A stretch of 64,000 bases of DNA, from assembly GCF_021117295.1 (NCBI RefSeq), contig NZ_CP088247.1, positions 2,433,001 through 2,497,000 of the forward strand, in the 5' to 3' direction. The notes under the pieces were generated by a model that was not told the DNA's origin, did not search any database, and worked only from the letters and a program-made list of their open reading frames with translations. A program made the translations under genes and the position numbers. Below are positions 55,477 through 63,001 of the stretch, piece after piece (position 1 is the first letter of the stretch; each line of letters begins with the position of its first letter). The stretch comes from Methylorubrum sp. B1-46 (lineage in GTDB: Bacteria; Pseudomonadota; Alphaproteobacteria; Rhizobiales; Beijerinckiaceae).

Positions 55477-56937
55477 CTACTCCGCCGCTGGCAGGCTCAG
55501 CGACAGCAGCCGCGCGGTGCGCGACCGGCTGCCGTTGCTCGGGTCGGCGCCGGGCTCGAAGGCGCGGCGGCTGTCGTCGAGGGCGCCGTTCACCGCGTCG
55601 ATGGCGAGGATCAGCGCGGAGATCATCCGCGAATCGATGCTGCGCTCGCGGGCCTGACGCACCACGTCGGCGATCAGCGCGTCGGTCTCGCGGGTCAGCG
55701 CGTCGAGGGCGGCCGCCGACTGCGCCTCGCGGGCCTCGGCCAGGATGTCGAGCAACCGGTCGAGGATGATGTCGATCCGCTCGCGCCGTTTGCGGGCCAG
55801 CCGCTGGCCGATCCATGCGATGCCGGAGCCCACCGTGCCGCCGAAAAAGGCGAACAGGTAGATCCAGTCCTCGTAGCGGTCGAGGAAGGTCTGTTGCTCG
55901 CGCTCGAAATAGTCCACTGCGCCGGGATGGTTGGGAAGCTGCGCGCTCGTGGCCGTGACGGTGGTGTCGTAGTCCGGCGGCTTCATCTGCTGGGCGATCG
56001 GGGCGGAGGCCGCGAGCCGCGAACGCCACTCAAACAGGTGCTGCACCACGGATGCCACGGCGACGCGGCTCACCGCGCCGCGGGCCATCAACCGGTAGGA
56101 CACGCCCACCGTCTCGACATCCTCCACCGGGCGCTTGGGCCGGCCGCCGAAGGTGCCCGCCGAGAGCGTGACCGGCTGGAGCGCCGGCATCCGCTGCACG
56201 ATCGCTTTGCCGTCCGGCACGCTGACGAGGGCCACCTTGCGCTCCGGCGAGGCCGCCTCGACCGCCCGCAGCATCGCCTGCGCCGGCTTGGCGGTGGGGG
56301 AGACGATGATTGCCACCGCATCGACCCGCTTCGCCTCCAGCGCCCCGGTGATCTCGCTGGCCTTCAGCGGGACGAGGCCGATGCGGCCGGCCGCGAGGGC
56401 CTCGCCGCCCAGCGCCTCGGCTTCCGAGGCCGCCTTGAAATCGTAGAAGTCGAGAAGGTTCGTCAGCACCGGCAGGTCGGCCTCGTGGCGCGCGACGACG
56501 CCGAGGCGCCGGGTCGAGAGATCGGAAAAGCTCTCGATCTCGTTGGCCTCGGGTGCCGCGACGATCAGCGCCTCGTCGTGGAGGATCGCCAGCGTCAGGC
56601 CGTTATCCGGCAGTTTCACGTCGGGCCGCACCACTGCGAGATCGGCGCGGCCCTGCTCCAGGGCAGCGGCGCTGTCGCGCACGTCATCGAACGGCACGAC
56701 CTGGAGCCGCACATCCTCGTGATTGCGGGTGAGCGCCCGCGCGTAGATCTCGATCAGCCCCGCCTCGACACCGTCGCGCGGGCCCACCGCCACGGTGAGC
56801 AGCGTGGGGCGGGAGAAGGTGATAACGAGGCCGGCCACGGCCGCGAACCCGAGGGCCAGCAGCACGTAGAGCCATTCGCGCCTCATGAGCCGGGCCGCCA
56901 TGCGGCGCCGTAGCCCTCGAAATCGCGTGCGATCCAT
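55477..56937 (-). CDS. TAXI family TRAP-type solute-binding protein, membrane-anchored
   Basis: A 486-aa protein. After an N-terminal anchor (WLYVLLALGFAAVAGLVITF) comes a TAXI-type binding domain (about 45-300) with LLTVAVGPRDGVEAGLIEIYARAL, LEQGRADLAVVRPDV and LGGEALAAGRIGLVPLK. A second membrane segment (DWIYLFAFFGGTVGSGIAWIG) and a cytoplasmic helical tail of about 120 residues follow, which is unusual for a simple periplasmic binding protein. No TRAP permease gene is adjacent. Start: ATG 56937 chosen; the frame runs on to 57003. Confidence 0.82.
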   Translation of the reverse strand: MDRTRFRGLRRRMAARLMRREWLYVLLALGFAAVAGLVITFSRPTLLTVAVGPRDGVEAGLIEIYARALTRNHEDVRLQVVPFDDVRDSAAALEQGRADLAVVRPDVKLPDNGLTLAILHDEALIVAAPEANEIESFSDLSTRRLGVVARHEADLPVLTNLLDFYDFKAASEAEALGGEALAAGRIGLVPLKASEITGALEAKRVDAVAIIVSPTAKPAQAMLRAVEAASPERKVALVSVPDGKAIVQRMPALQPVTLSAGTFGGRPKRPVEDVETVGVSYRLMARGAVSRVAVASVVQHLFEWRSRLAASAPIAQQMKPPDYDTTVTATSAQLPNHPGAVDYFEREQQTFLDRYEDWIYLFAFFGGTVGSGIAWIGQRLARKRRERIDIILDRLLDILAEAREAQSAAALDALTRETDALIADVVRQARERSIDSRMISALILAIDAVNGALDDSRRAFEPGADPSNGSRSRTARLLSLSLPAAE

Positions 56938-56981
56938 CCGAGATTCATGAATCGAAAACCTGTCCGGATCGTGAAGAACGA

Positions 56982-57620
56982 ATGATTGCGCGAACCGTTT
57001 CAAGCCGACGTGATGGTCCAGGCGATGGGCAGGGCGCCGGCCGACCCGAACCGAGGCCCGAACCGCCGGTCACGTCTGCCTGGCTGGAGCGGGTGACGAC
57101 GCATTATCTCGACCGCTACGGCGCCTCCTCCGAGATGTTGCGGCGGGTGCTTGCCCGTCGCATCGCGCGCCGCTGCCGCTCCCGCGACGAGGATCCGGGG
57201 GCGCATGCCGGGCTGATCGAGGAGACGGTCGCCCGCGCCCAGCGCGCCGGGCTGGTCGATGACGCGCGCTTCGCCGCCGCCCGCCTGCGAGGCTTGCGGC
57301 GACGCGGCACCTCGACCCGTCAGGTCCAGGCGCGCTTGGCCGCCAAGGGGATCGATGCAGAGACGATTGCGGCCACGCTCGCCGAGGAGCGGGAGGAGGC
57401 CGAAGGGGCAGAGGGCAGCGAGGCCGACACCGAGGCGCAGGCCGCCCGCGCCTATGCCCGCCGCCGCCGTCTCGGCCCCTATCGCCGGCCGGGCACCCGT
57501 GAGGCCAACCGCGAGCGCGACCTCGCCGCCATGGCACGGGCGGGCTTTTCCTACGCGCTGGCCAAGGCCGTGGTCGCCGGCGAGGCCGAGGAGGATGAGA
57601 CAACCCTCGGTGAAGAATGA
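56982..57620 (+). CDS. recX: RecX family regulatory protein
   Basis: A 212-aa RecX-type protein that modulates RecA filaments. The family repeats of helices are seen as LDRYGASSEMLRRVLARRI, GLVDDARFAAARLRGLRRRGTSTRQVQARLAAKGID and a final DLAAMARAGFSYALAKAVVAGEAE. Arg- and Glu-rich linkers are normal. It is divergent from the TAXI gene with 44 bp between starts. recA is not in the window. Confidence 0.85.
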   Translation: MIARTVSSRRDGPGDGQGAGRPEPRPEPPVTSAWLERVTTHYLDRYGASSEMLRRVLARRIARRCRSRDEDPGAHAGLIEETVARAQRAGLVDDARFAAARLRGLRRRGTSTRQVQARLAAKGIDAETIAATLAEEREEAEGAEGSEADTEAQAARAYARRRRLGPYRRPGTREANRERDLAAMARAGFSYALAKAVVAGEAEEDETTLGEE

Positions 57621-57705
57621 GGGGCGCCCCCTCGACAGGCTCGCCTGCCGCTCCACGTCGGAGGCCACGCGGATCGCATCCGCTCCGACGACGAGGACGA
57701 CCTAC

Positions 57706-58137
57706 ATGACCGACCGCCACGCGAGCGCCCACTGGGAGGGCGACGGCAAGACCGGCAAGGGCAAGATCACGACGCAGTCCGGCGTGCTCTCGGACAACCC
57801 CTACGGCTTCAACACCCGCTTCGAGAACGAGCCGGGCACCAACCCGGAAGAGCTGATCGCCGCCGCGCATGCCGGCTGCTTCACCATGGCGCTGGCCTTC
57901 CAGCTCCAGTCGGCCGGGCTCAAGGCCACCTCCCTCGACACCAAGGCGGTCGTCACGCTGGAGAAGGACGGCGACGGCTTCAAGGTCACGAAATCGGCCC
58001 TCACCCTCAAGGCGGTGATTCCGGGCATCGACCAGGCCAAGTTCGATGAACTGGCCGGCAATGCCGAGAAGGGCTGCCCGATCTCCAAGGTGCTCAACGC
58101 CGAGATCACCCTCGACAAGACGCTCGTCCAGGGCTGA
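57706..58137 (+). CDS. osmC: OsmC family peroxiredoxin-like protein
   Basis: A 143-aa OsmC-type protein, thiol-dependent hydroperoxide reductase of the cytoplasm. The two redox cysteines are in HAGCFTMALAF and KGCPISKVL, and TNPEELIAAAHAGC is the family signature. ATG 57706 follows GACGAGGACGA. A strong terminator follows. The small spacing from recX may reflect two separate units, since a long AGGAGG-free gap precedes it. Confidence 0.93.
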   Translation: MTDRHASAHWEGDGKTGKGKITTQSGVLSDNPYGFNTRFENEPGTNPEELIAAAHAGCFTMALAFQLQSAGLKATSLDTKAVVTLEKDGDGFKVTKSALTLKAVIPGIDQAKFDELAGNAEKGCPISKVLNAEITLDKTLVQG

Positions 58138-58144
58138 CGCGTCT

Positions 58145-58182
58145 CCTCCCGTCGCGCTGCGTTGCGCGGCGGGAGGCTTTTT
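58145..58182 (+). terminator. Intrinsic terminator after osmC
   Basis: Stem CCTCCCGTCGCGC (58145-58157) and GCGCGGCGGGAGG (58164-58176) with one G-T-type mismatch and a 6-nt loop, followed by CTTTTT. It begins eight bases after the osmC stop. Confidence 0.85.
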
Positions 58183-58242
58183 CCGGTGCGCGGGCCAACG
58201 CGCCGCATTGATCCGGGCGCGGCTGCGTTCATCTTCCGTTCG

Positions 58243-59454
58243 ATGGACGACAAACTCGCGCGCAAGCTGCGCATCCTCGCGGATGCCGCCAAATACGACG
58301 CCTCCTGCGCGTCCTCCGGCGCACCCAAGCGCAAGGCCGGTGCGGACGGGCTCGGCTCGACCACGGGCGCCGGTATCTGCCACGCCTACACACCGGACGG
58401 GCGCTGCGTCTCCCTGCTCAAGATCCTGCTGACCAATTACTGCCTATTCGACTGCGCCTATTGCGTGAATCGACGCTCCTCGAACGTTGCCCGCGCGCGC
58501 TTCTCCGTTGAAGAGGTCGTGACGCTCACGGTCGAGTTCTACAAGCGCAACTACATCGAGGGGCTGTTCCTCTCGTCCGGCATCATCCGCTCGCCCGACT
58601 ACACCATGGAGATGCTGACCCGCGTCGCCAAGAAGCTCCGGCGCGATCACGGATTCCGCGGCTACATCCACCTCAAATCGATCCCCGAGGCGAGCCCCTG
58701 GCTGATCGAGGAGGCGGGGCTCTACGCCGACCGTCTCTCGATCAACCTCGAACTGCCCACGGAAGCGAGCCTGAACCGCCTCGCCCCGGAGAAGGACGGC
58801 GCGGCAATCGAAGGCGCGATGGGGCAGATCGGCGAGCGCATCGTCCAGGCGAAAGAAGAGCGCCGCCGCTTCTCGCCGGCCGGGCAATCGACGCAGGTCA
58901 TCGTTGGGGCGGACGCCACTACCGACGAGGCGATGATTCGCAAGTCGGCGCTGCTCTACGGCACCTACGGGCTCAAGCGCGTCTACTACTCGGCCTTCAG
59001 TCCGATCCCCGACGCCTCCTCGGCTCTGCCGCCGCAGGCCCCGCCGCTGCGGCGCGAGCACCGGCTGTATCAGGCCGACTGGCTGATCCGGTACTACGAG
59101 TTCTCCCCCGACGACGTGGCGGGTGCCGCCGACGATGGCATGCTCGCGCTCGACATCGACCCGAAGCTCGCCTGGGCGCTGAAGAACCGCCACCGCTTCC
59201 CCGTGGACGTGAACCGCGCCGACCGGGAGATGCTGCTGCGGGTCCCGGGGCTCGGGGCGCGGGCGGTCGATGCCATCATCAAGGCCCGCCGCCACGGTCG
59301 CCTGCGCCTCGACGACGTGGCGCGGCTCACCTCGGGGCTGAAGCGGGCGCGACCGTTCCTGATTGCGGAAGACTTCCGGCCGACGACGCTGACCGATCGG
59401 CTCGACCTGCGAATGAAGCTCGCTGAGCCGGCCGAGCAGTTGAGCCTGTTCTGA
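58243..59454 (+). CDS. DNA modification/repair-linked radical SAM protein with HhH domain
   Basis: A 403-aa protein of the radical SAM family linked to DNA repair (TIGR03916-like by recall). The 4Fe-4S cysteines are Cys67, Cys71 and Cys74 in TNYCLFDCAYCVNRR. GLFLSSGI and DRLSINLELPTEASL belong to the SAM barrel. The last 90 residues hold a helix-hairpin-helix DNA-binding motif (FPVDVNRADREMLLRVPGLG ARAVDAIIKARR, given in two parts). It overlaps the next gene by TGATG, and the pair is a well-known but functionally unresolved association. Confidence 0.9.
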   Translation: MDDKLARKLRILADAAKYDASCASSGAPKRKAGADGLGSTTGAGICHAYTPDGRCVSLLKILLTNYCLFDCAYCVNRRSSNVARARFSVEEVVTLTVEFYKRNYIEGLFLSSGIIRSPDYTMEMLTRVAKKLRRDHGFRGYIHLKSIPEASPWLIEEAGLYADRLSINLELPTEASLNRLAPEKDGAAIEGAMGQIGERIVQAKEERRRFSPAGQSTQVIVGADATTDEAMIRKSALLYGTYGLKRVYYSAFSPIPDASSALPPQAPPLRREHRLYQADWLIRYYEFSPDDVAGAADDGMLALDIDPKLAWALKNRHRFPVDVNRADREMLLRVPGLGARAVDAIIKARRHGRLRLDDVARLTSGLKRARPFLIAEDFRPTTLTDRLDLRMKLAEPAEQLSLF

Positions 59455-60890
59455 TGGGAGCGGCCGCAGCGATGGGAGGGGCGCCGAGCGGCATCCATGT
59501 CGTCGGCCTCGCCCCCGGCGCGGATCTCCCCGGCTTCCGCGCCGCCGCGCGCCGCTTGATCGCGGCCGAGATCCCGCCCGAGACCATCGTCTGGCAGACG
59601 GAGGCCCCGAGCCTGTTCGGCGCCGACACCGTCCCCGCGGAGGGCCCGCCGCTGCGCCTTCCCCGCGCGGTGACCGAACTGATCCCGATGGTGGTGCCCC
59701 ACCGCGACCCTGAGCGCTACGGCCTGCTCTACGCCCTGGTCTGGCGAGTCCTGCACGGTGAGCGGGCGCTGATGGAAGTCCTGAGCGACCCGCTCGTCCA
59801 CCGCTTGCATCGTATGCGGAAGGCGATTGGCCGCGACCTGCACAAGATGCACGCCTTCCTGCGCTTCCGCCGGGTGCCGGGGGAGGGGCGGGAGCGGTTC
59901 GCGGCGTGGTTCGAGCCCGACCATCACATCCTGGAAGCCGCCGCGCCCTTCTTCGTCGACCGCTTCCGCGCCCTCGAATGGTCGATCCTGACGCCCGAGG
60001 GGTCGGCGCACTGGAACGGCGCGCTCAGCTTCGGCCCGCCCGGCCGCCGCGAGGATGTGCCCGACGGTGATGGCTTCGAGGCCGGTTGGCGCGACTATTA
60101 CGAGAGCACCTTCAACCCGGCCCGGCTCAACCTCGACGCCATGCGCGCCGAGATGCCCCGCAAGTACTGGCGGAACATGCCGGAGACGGCGGCGATTCCC
60201 GCTCTCGTCCGGGCTGCGAGCGCCCGCGCCCAGGCGATGATCGAGAAGGAGCCGACCATGCCGGCCAAGCGCGACCCCGTCCGCGCCGTGGCGAAGATGG
60301 CCCAGGACGAGCCGGATTCGCTGGAAGCCCTCAACGCGATCATCGCCCGCTCCGAACCGCTGGTTCCGGGGGCGACGCAGGCCGTGCTCGGCGAGGGGCC
60401 GGTCGGCGCCCGGATCGCCTTCGTCGGCGAGCAGCCGGGCGATCAGGAGGACCACCAGGGCCGCCCGTTCGTCGGCCCGGCGGGGCAGCTCCTCTCCCGC
60501 GCGCTCGAAGAGGCAGGGATCGACCGGCGCGAGGCCTACCTCACCAATGCGGTCAAGCACTTCAAGTTCACGTTGCGCGGCAAGCGCCGCATCCACGAGA
60601 AGCCGACCGCCGGCGAGGTGAGCCATTACCGCTGGTGGCTCGACAAGGAACTCGACTTCGTCGCCCCCAAACTGGTCGTGGCACTCGGGGCCACCGCGGT
60701 GCTGGCGCTCACGGGCAAATCAATCCCGATTACCCGCGCTCGCGGTCCTGCCGAGTTCGGCCGGCCGTTCGAGGGTTTCATCACGGTCCACCCCTCCTAC
60801 CTGCTGCGCCTGCCCGACGAGGCGGCGAAGGCGGTGGCCTATCAAACCTTCGTCGAGGATCTGCGCCGGGCAAATGCCATGGCCGCGTGA
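59454..60890 (+). CDS. DUF4130-UdgX fusion, uracil-DNA glycosylase-like protein
   Basis: A 478-aa protein with two parts. Residues about 10-250 form the SAM-linked DUF4130 domain (LIPMVVPHRDPERYGLLYALVWRVL, HKMHAFLRFRRVPGEG, FVDRFRALEWSILTPEGSAHW). Residues about 280-478 form a uracil-DNA glycosylase domain of the UdgX type with GEQPGDQ at 325-331, GRPFVGPAGQLL and the diagnostic KRRIH loop at 377-381. In UdgX the loop histidine (here His381) bonds covalently to the abasic sugar after uracil is removed. Its ATG overlaps the stop of the radical SAM gene. Confidence 0.9.
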   Translation: MGAAAAMGGAPSGIHVVGLAPGADLPGFRAAARRLIAAEIPPETIVWQTEAPSLFGADTVPAEGPPLRLPRAVTELIPMVVPHRDPERYGLLYALVWRVLHGERALMEVLSDPLVHRLHRMRKAIGRDLHKMHAFLRFRRVPGEGRERFAAWFEPDHHILEAAAPFFVDRFRALEWSILTPEGSAHWNGALSFGPPGRREDVPDGDGFEAGWRDYYESTFNPARLNLDAMRAEMPRKYWRNMPETAAIPALVRAASARAQAMIEKEPTMPAKRDPVRAVAKMAQDEPDSLEALNAIIARSEPLVPGATQAVLGEGPVGARIAFVGEQPGDQEDHQGRPFVGPAGQLLSRALEEAGIDRREAYLTNAVKHFKFTLRGKRRIHEKPTAGEVSHYRWWLDKELDFVAPKLVVALGATAVLALTGKSIPITRARGPAEFGRPFEGFITVHPSYLLRLPDEAAKAVAYQTFVEDLRRANAMAA

Positions 60891-61065
60891 GACGATCCAA
60901 AAGGGCGTCTGCCGGACGTACCGCGTGTTGCGGAACGATCAAATGTCGGCAGGCTCAAAGATCATCGATCGAGGTTGAAACAAAAACCCTCATCCCATGG
61001 ATATCCGGGCAGCGCGTTCAAGAATCCGGCGCGGCCTGAAAAAGAATCCTTGGGAGAGAGATCCG

Positions 61066-62238
61066 ATGAGGGCCCTCGTCTGGCACGGCACCCAGGACAT
61101 TCGCTGCGACACCGTTCCCGATCCCGAGATCGAGGATGATCGCGACGCGATCATCAAGGTCACAGCCTGCGCGATCTGCGGCTCGGATCTTCACCTCTAC
61201 GATCACGTCATTCCGGCGATGAAGAAGGGGGACATCCTCGGCCACGAATTCATGGGCGAGGTGGTCGAGACCGGTCGGGGCCTGAACGGAACGCTGAAGA
61301 AGGGCGAGCGGGTGGTGATCCCGTTCATCATCACCTGCGGCGAGTGCGACCAGTGCAAGCGCGGGTTCTTCTCCGTCTGCGAGCGCACGAACCGCAACCG
61401 GAGTCTGGCCGACAAGGCGTTCGGCCATGGCACTGCCGGCCTGTTCGGCTACTCGCACCTCACCGGCGGCTATAGCGGCGGGCAGGCCGAATATGTCCGT
61501 GTGCCGTTCGCCGACCGCACGCATATCAAGGTGCCGGATTCGCTCACCGACGAGCAGGTGCTGTTCCTCGGCGACATCTTCCCCACCGGCTGGCAGGCGG
61601 CGGTGCAGGCCGACATCCAGCCCCACGACACGGTGGCAATCTGGGGCGCCGGCCCGGTGGGGCAGATGGCGATCCGCTCGGCGATCCTGCTCGGCGCCAA
61701 GCAGGTGGTCTGCATCGACAGCGTGCCCGAGCGCCTCGACATGGCGCGGGCCGGCGGTGCCATCGTCATCGACAACACGCGCGAGAGCCCGGTCGAGCGC
61801 CTCAACGAACTGACCCACGGCAAGGGCCCGGAAAAGTGCATCGACGCGGTCGGCATGGAGGCGCACTCGCCGCGGGCCGTCGAGCAGGTCTACGACCGGG
61901 TCAAGCAGGCGATGATGCTGGAGAGCGACCGTGCCTCGGTGCTGCGGGAGATGATCTATGTCTGCCGCCCCGCCGGCATCCTCTCGATCCCCGGCGTCTA
62001 TGGCGGTCTCGTCGACAAGATGCCGATGGGCGCGGTGATGAACAAGGGCCTGACCATTCGCGCCGCCCAAACCCACGTGAACCGCTGGACCGACGACCTG
62101 CTGCGGCGGATCGAGGAGGGCCAGATCGATCCCTCCTTCGTCATCACCCACCGGGCCGGGTTGGAACAGGGCCCGGAGATGTACCGGACGTTCCGGGACA
62201 AGAAGGACAACTGCATCAAGGTCGTGCTGCGGCCCTGA
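61066..62238 (+). CDS. Zinc-dependent alcohol dehydrogenase, formaldehyde-dehydrogenase-like
   Basis: A 390-aa medium-chain zinc dehydrogenase. Catalytic zinc: CAICGSDLHLYDH and GHEFMGEVVE. Structural zinc: the four cysteines of CGECDQCKRGFFSVC. NAD site: VAIWGAGPVGQMAIRSAILLG. The size and the long insertion after the structural zinc (RNRSLADKAFGHGTAGLFGYSHLTGGYSG, cited in two parts by residues about 115-145) place it near the glutathione-independent formaldehyde dehydrogenases. ATG 61066 has GGGAGAGAG upstream. Its substrate is unproven. Confidence 0.88.
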   Translation: MRALVWHGTQDIRCDTVPDPEIEDDRDAIIKVTACAICGSDLHLYDHVIPAMKKGDILGHEFMGEVVETGRGLNGTLKKGERVVIPFIITCGECDQCKRGFFSVCERTNRNRSLADKAFGHGTAGLFGYSHLTGGYSGGQAEYVRVPFADRTHIKVPDSLTDEQVLFLGDIFPTGWQAAVQADIQPHDTVAIWGAGPVGQMAIRSAILLGAKQVVCIDSVPERLDMARAGGAIVIDNTRESPVERLNELTHGKGPEKCIDAVGMEAHSPRAVEQVYDRVKQAMMLESDRASVLREMIYVCRPAGILSIPGVYGGLVDKMPMGAVMNKGLTIRAAQTHVNRWTDDLLRRIEEGQIDPSFVITHRAGLEQGPEMYRTFRDKKDNCIKVVLRP

Positions 62239-62276
62239 CCGGCCCCGTGAGTCCCGTCTCGAAAGGTGGAGGTGAC

Positions 62277-62849
62277 ATGGCCCGCGACAGCCACGGATCG
62301 AACGGGACGCTCGCCCGGATCGCGCCGGATTCCCGCCGACGGCCCGATCCGGCGACCGAAGGGCTCGCCCAGGGGCTCGGATGGTTCTCCCTCGGCCTCG
62401 GCGCCGCTGAGATCGTCGGCGGGGCGGCCATCGCCCGCTGGCTCGGCAAGCCGGAATTGACGCCGGTCATCCGCGCCTACGGCGTGCGGGAGATCGTCAC
62501 CGGCGTCGGCATTCTCGGCTCGAAGGATGCGACGCCCTGGATCTGGGGGCGGGTCGGGGGCGATGCCGTCGACATCGCCACCGTGCTGCCGGCCCTGGAG
62601 GCGTCCAACCCGCGCCGGGGCAACGCGATGATCGCGCTGATGGCGCTGGCCGGCGCCACCGCTCTCGATGTGGTCTGCGCCCGCAACCTGTCGCAGGCGC
62701 CACTCCGGCCCTCGCAGCGCGTGCGCCGCGACTATGGCAACCGCAGCGGCTTCCCCGAACCGCCGGAGGCGATGCGCGGCCGGGCGAGCGATTTCGAGCC
62801 GCCCATCGACATCGTCGGGCCGCAGGCGATGCGAGCCTGGACGGCGTAG
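62277..62849 (+). CDS. Small membrane protein of unknown function
   Basis: A 190-aa protein with hydrophobic segments in the middle (FSLGLGAAEIVGGAAIARWL, VREIVTGVGILG, MIALMALAGATALDVVCA). The N- and C-terminal parts are polar and Arg/Pro-rich. ATG 62277 follows AAGGTGGAGG. It is 38 bp after the dehydrogenase gene and probably co-transcribed. Similar proteins occur in Methylobacterium, sometimes labelled cyclase/dehydrase-like on weak grounds (recall). Confidence 0.75.
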   Translation: MARDSHGSNGTLARIAPDSRRRPDPATEGLAQGLGWFSLGLGAAEIVGGAAIARWLGKPELTPVIRAYGVREIVTGVGILGSKDATPWIWGRVGGDAVDIATVLPALEASNPRRGNAMIALMALAGATALDVVCARNLSQAPLRPSQRVRRDYGNRSGFPEPPEAMRGRASDFEPPIDIVGPQAMRAWTA

Positions 62850-62887
62850 CTCGGTTTCCGGATGACAACCCCGGAAGCCGCTAGTTT

Positions 62888-62942
62888 CCCTCTCTCCGCC
62901 GTGCGGGGAGAGGGCTTCATGCCCCCTTGTCGGGGTATGAAG
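62888..62942. repeat. Repeat-like pair of hairpins
   Basis: Two adjacent imperfect hairpins: CCCTCTCTCC (62888-62897) with GGGGAGAGGG (62905-62914), and CTTCATGCCCC (62915-62925) with GGGGTATGAAG (62932-62942). The text around it (CTCTCCGCCGTGCGGGGAGAGG, cited in part) is of the kind often found as dispersed intergenic repeats in Methylobacterium (recall). It lies between convergent genes. Confidence 0.55.
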
Positions 62943-63001
62943 CGAGGCGGTAGCCGAAGGTGAGGGGGCTTGGACGGAGAGGCCTCATCTGAGCCCCGGC
63001 C

